From NCBI RefSeq assembly GCF_000245815.1, contig NZ_JH601103.1, positions 1,459,527 to 1,523,526 on the forward strand: 64,000 nucleotides of DNA, in the 5' to 3' direction. The stretch comes from Dolosigranulum pigrum ATCC 51524 (lineage in GTDB: Bacteria; Bacillota; Bacilli; Lactobacillales; Carnobacteriaceae_A). A program made the translations under genes and the position numbers. The notes beneath the pieces were generated by a model, which saw nothing but the letters and a program-made list of their open reading frames with translations, searched no databases and was not told the origin of the DNA. Positions 62,865-64,000 of the stretch are shown piece after piece; position 1 is the stretch's first letter, and every line of letters starts with the position of its first letter.

Positions 62865-64000
62865 TTATTTGTCATCATCTTCGCATTTTTTCTTTAATCC
62901 AAGGCCTACAAGTAAACTTGAAATACCTGATAAACCAAGTAACCAAGAACCCGTTGCTGTTTCTGGCAGACGTTCACCAGATTTTGCTTGTTTGATTGAT
63001 TCTTGAATGGCTTGTTGACCGTTCATATAGCGAGCTTCTTCTACAATTTGGTGAATTTGACCCACCGTCGTTGCAGCATAAACGCTAGTAATGAATTGAT
63101 CTTTCTGACCTCGTGTTAAGTGCAACAAGCTATTTATTGTAGCTTCAGCTTGTGTTTTTGCATTTTGCAAGTGATCAGTATCTGCCGGACGTTCTGATTC
63201 GGCCTGACCTGACTGAGTTGGAGCTTCTGATTCAGCTGGTTGTTCTTGCTCACCACCAACTTTTCCTCGTCCTAACTCAGTATTCAATGCTTCAGCTGCT
63301 TGAATAATCGCTTCAATCACTGGAACTGTTTGAGCGTTTTGAATCGCTGCTTTGAACTCATTCACTTTCGAAATGTCTAAGTTCGGTAAGCTTGCGATGT
63401 AATCAGTCGCTTTATCGCGTTCTACTTGAAGTAATCGTTCTAACTCTTCAGCTGGGAATGTAGATTTTTCATTAATTAGTCCTTGCCCATTCACGCCACC
63501 TTCGAATTCTGGTTTTTCTGGCTGAGTTGTACCTGCACCATTACCTGAGTCAGGTGTAGATTGAGCTGATTTCGCATTTAATTTTTCAGCTGCTTGAACA
63601 ATCTCTTCAATTGCTGGAACGGTTTGAGCTTTCTGGATCGCTACTTGGAACTCTTTCACTTTTGAAGCGTCTAAGTTCTGCAAGCCTGCGATGTAATCAG
63701 CCGCTTTATCCCGTTCTACTTGAAGTAATCGTTCTAACTCTTCAGCTGGGAATTCTGGTTTCTCGTTGATCAGTCCTTGTCCATTTTCCCACTCGGCGTC
63801 ATCCGCAATACCATTGCTGTTTTCATCGGTTACTGCTGGTACGTCAACTAGGTTGATACCTCCAAGCTCATCTTGTAAGCTTGCTTTTGTATCTTCACCA
63901 TTTGCTGCACCGTCTGGCAATGCGTTGACCGCTGTGTTCGCTTCATTTTTCGCCTTAGTTACTGCGTCATTCAAGGCGTTCAATTCTGCGACTTCACTTG
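62865..64000 (-). CDS. Cell-wall-anchored repeat protein, LPETA sorting motif (N-terminal part outside window)
   Basis: 378 codons of an open frame continuing past the window edge. From the visible start: an Ala/Asn-rich GA-like segment ending D-E-N-S-N-G-I-A-D-D, two homologous modules (DNA 63570-63785 and 63270-63491), a Gln/Glu/Ser/Thr/Pro linker, a third helical module (A-K-T-Q-A-E-A-T-I-N-S-L), then the sorting signal LPETA, a hydrophobic helix, KKK, and an unusual acidic CEDDDK tail. The modules resemble GA (albumin-binding-type) helical domains, but ligand binding is not shown. Sortase would cleave between T and A. Confidence 0.88.
   Translation of the reverse strand, partial: SEVAELNALNDAVTKAKNEANTAVNALPDGAANGEDTKASLQDELGGINLVDVPAVTDENSNGIADDAEWENGQGLINEKPEFPAEELERLLQVERDKAADYIAGLQNLDASKVKEFQVAIQKAQTVPAIEEIVQAAEKLNAKSAQSTPDSGNGAGTTQPEKPEFEGGVNGQGLINEKSTFPAEELERLLQVERDKATDYIASLPNLDISKVNEFKAAIQNAQTVPVIEAIIQAAEALNTELGRGKVGGEQEQPAESEAPTQSGQAESERPADTDHLQNAKTQAEATINSLLHLTRGQKDQFITSVYAATTVGQIHQIVEEARYMNGQQAIQESIKQAKSGERLPETATGSWLLGLSGISSLLVGLGLKKKCEDDDK
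63270..63785 (-). repeat. Tandem protein/DNA repeat in the surface-protein gene
   Basis: Two copies of a ~216-222-nt module (63570-63785 and 63270-63491) separated by ~78 nt. They share N-G-Q-G-L-I-N-E-K, F-P-A-E-E-L-E-R-L-L-Q-V-E-R-D-K-A, and A-Q-T-V-P-x-I-E. DNA identity is high enough for recombination between copies. Confidence 0.85.

Noticed and set aside
1..64000. CRISPR arrays, prophage or tRNA/rRNA genes
   Set aside because: No regularly spaced repeats, phage structural genes or RNA gene signatures were seen on either strand.

Overview
This 64 kb window is chromosomal DNA from a low-GC Gram-positive bacterium of the order Lactobacillales. The evidence is a complete Enterococcus-hirae-type ntp V-ATPase operon, an SMK-box (SAM-III) leader in front of metK, a NiaR/NiaX niacin pair, and the gmk-rpoZ-coaBC-priA-fmt-rsmB-prpC-prkC-rsgA-rpe-thiN block. 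Something close to Aerococcaceae (for example Facklamia-like) or Carnobacteriaceae is my best guess, but genus cannot be settled from sequence alone. Most genes lie on the minus strand. I see no rRNA, tRNA, CRISPR array, prophage or insertion sequence.

Layout by coordinate. 1-14185: minus-strand housekeeping block (gmk to thiN; then Asp23-like yloU and fakA, cut by the window edge), interrupted only by plus-strand rpmB. 14363-22887: nine-gene Na+-type V-ATPase operon ntpFIKECGABD. 23091-23539: a divergent small gene with a YolD-like core whose promoter carries two SOS (LexA/DinR) boxes. 23598-27113: opuCABCD-type osmoprotectant ABC transporter with a terminator-like hairpin in its leader. 27385-35426: yajC, ruvAB, and ymdB-mutS-mutL-msrB. 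35794-38205: D-serine ammonia-lyase and a PfoR-like EIIC-type membrane protein under one strong promoter with a leader of about 255 nt. 38221-38833: AT-rich spacer with a possible gene remnant. 39123-43804: secG-est-rnr-(CPBP protease)-smpB. 43871-45854: PepSY lipoprotein, niaR, niaX. 45921-54271: rny, recA (with SOS box), cinA, pgsA, rodZ-like, ymfH, ymfF. 54375-55571: metK behind an SMK box. 55783-57685: two unrecognised genes and a FolT-like ECF S component. 57850-62641: a NagE-like IICB permease and a mannose-family PTS operon (IIA, YajC-like, IIB, IIC, IID). 62865-64000: C-terminal part of a wall-anchored repeat protein with an LPETA sorting motif.

Functionally, the window holds core translation, repair and cell-wall-signalling genes plus several transport systems. 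recA and the YolD-like gene appear to share SOS control. The V-ATPase c subunit keeps every residue I know as the Na+ site of the E. hirae enzyme, which suggests Na+ export. The PTS operon resembles the streptococcal glycosaminoglycan-disaccharide PTS in having its own YajC-like protein. Its promoter is near consensus and overlaps a probable cre site.

The points I consider most worth checking are the SOS-controlled YolD-like gene beside the V-ATPase operon, the dsdA/PfoR-like pair, the PTS operon with YajC-like protein and enlarged IID, the unassigned structured leader of the NagE-like gene, and the repeat-bearing LPETA surface protein.
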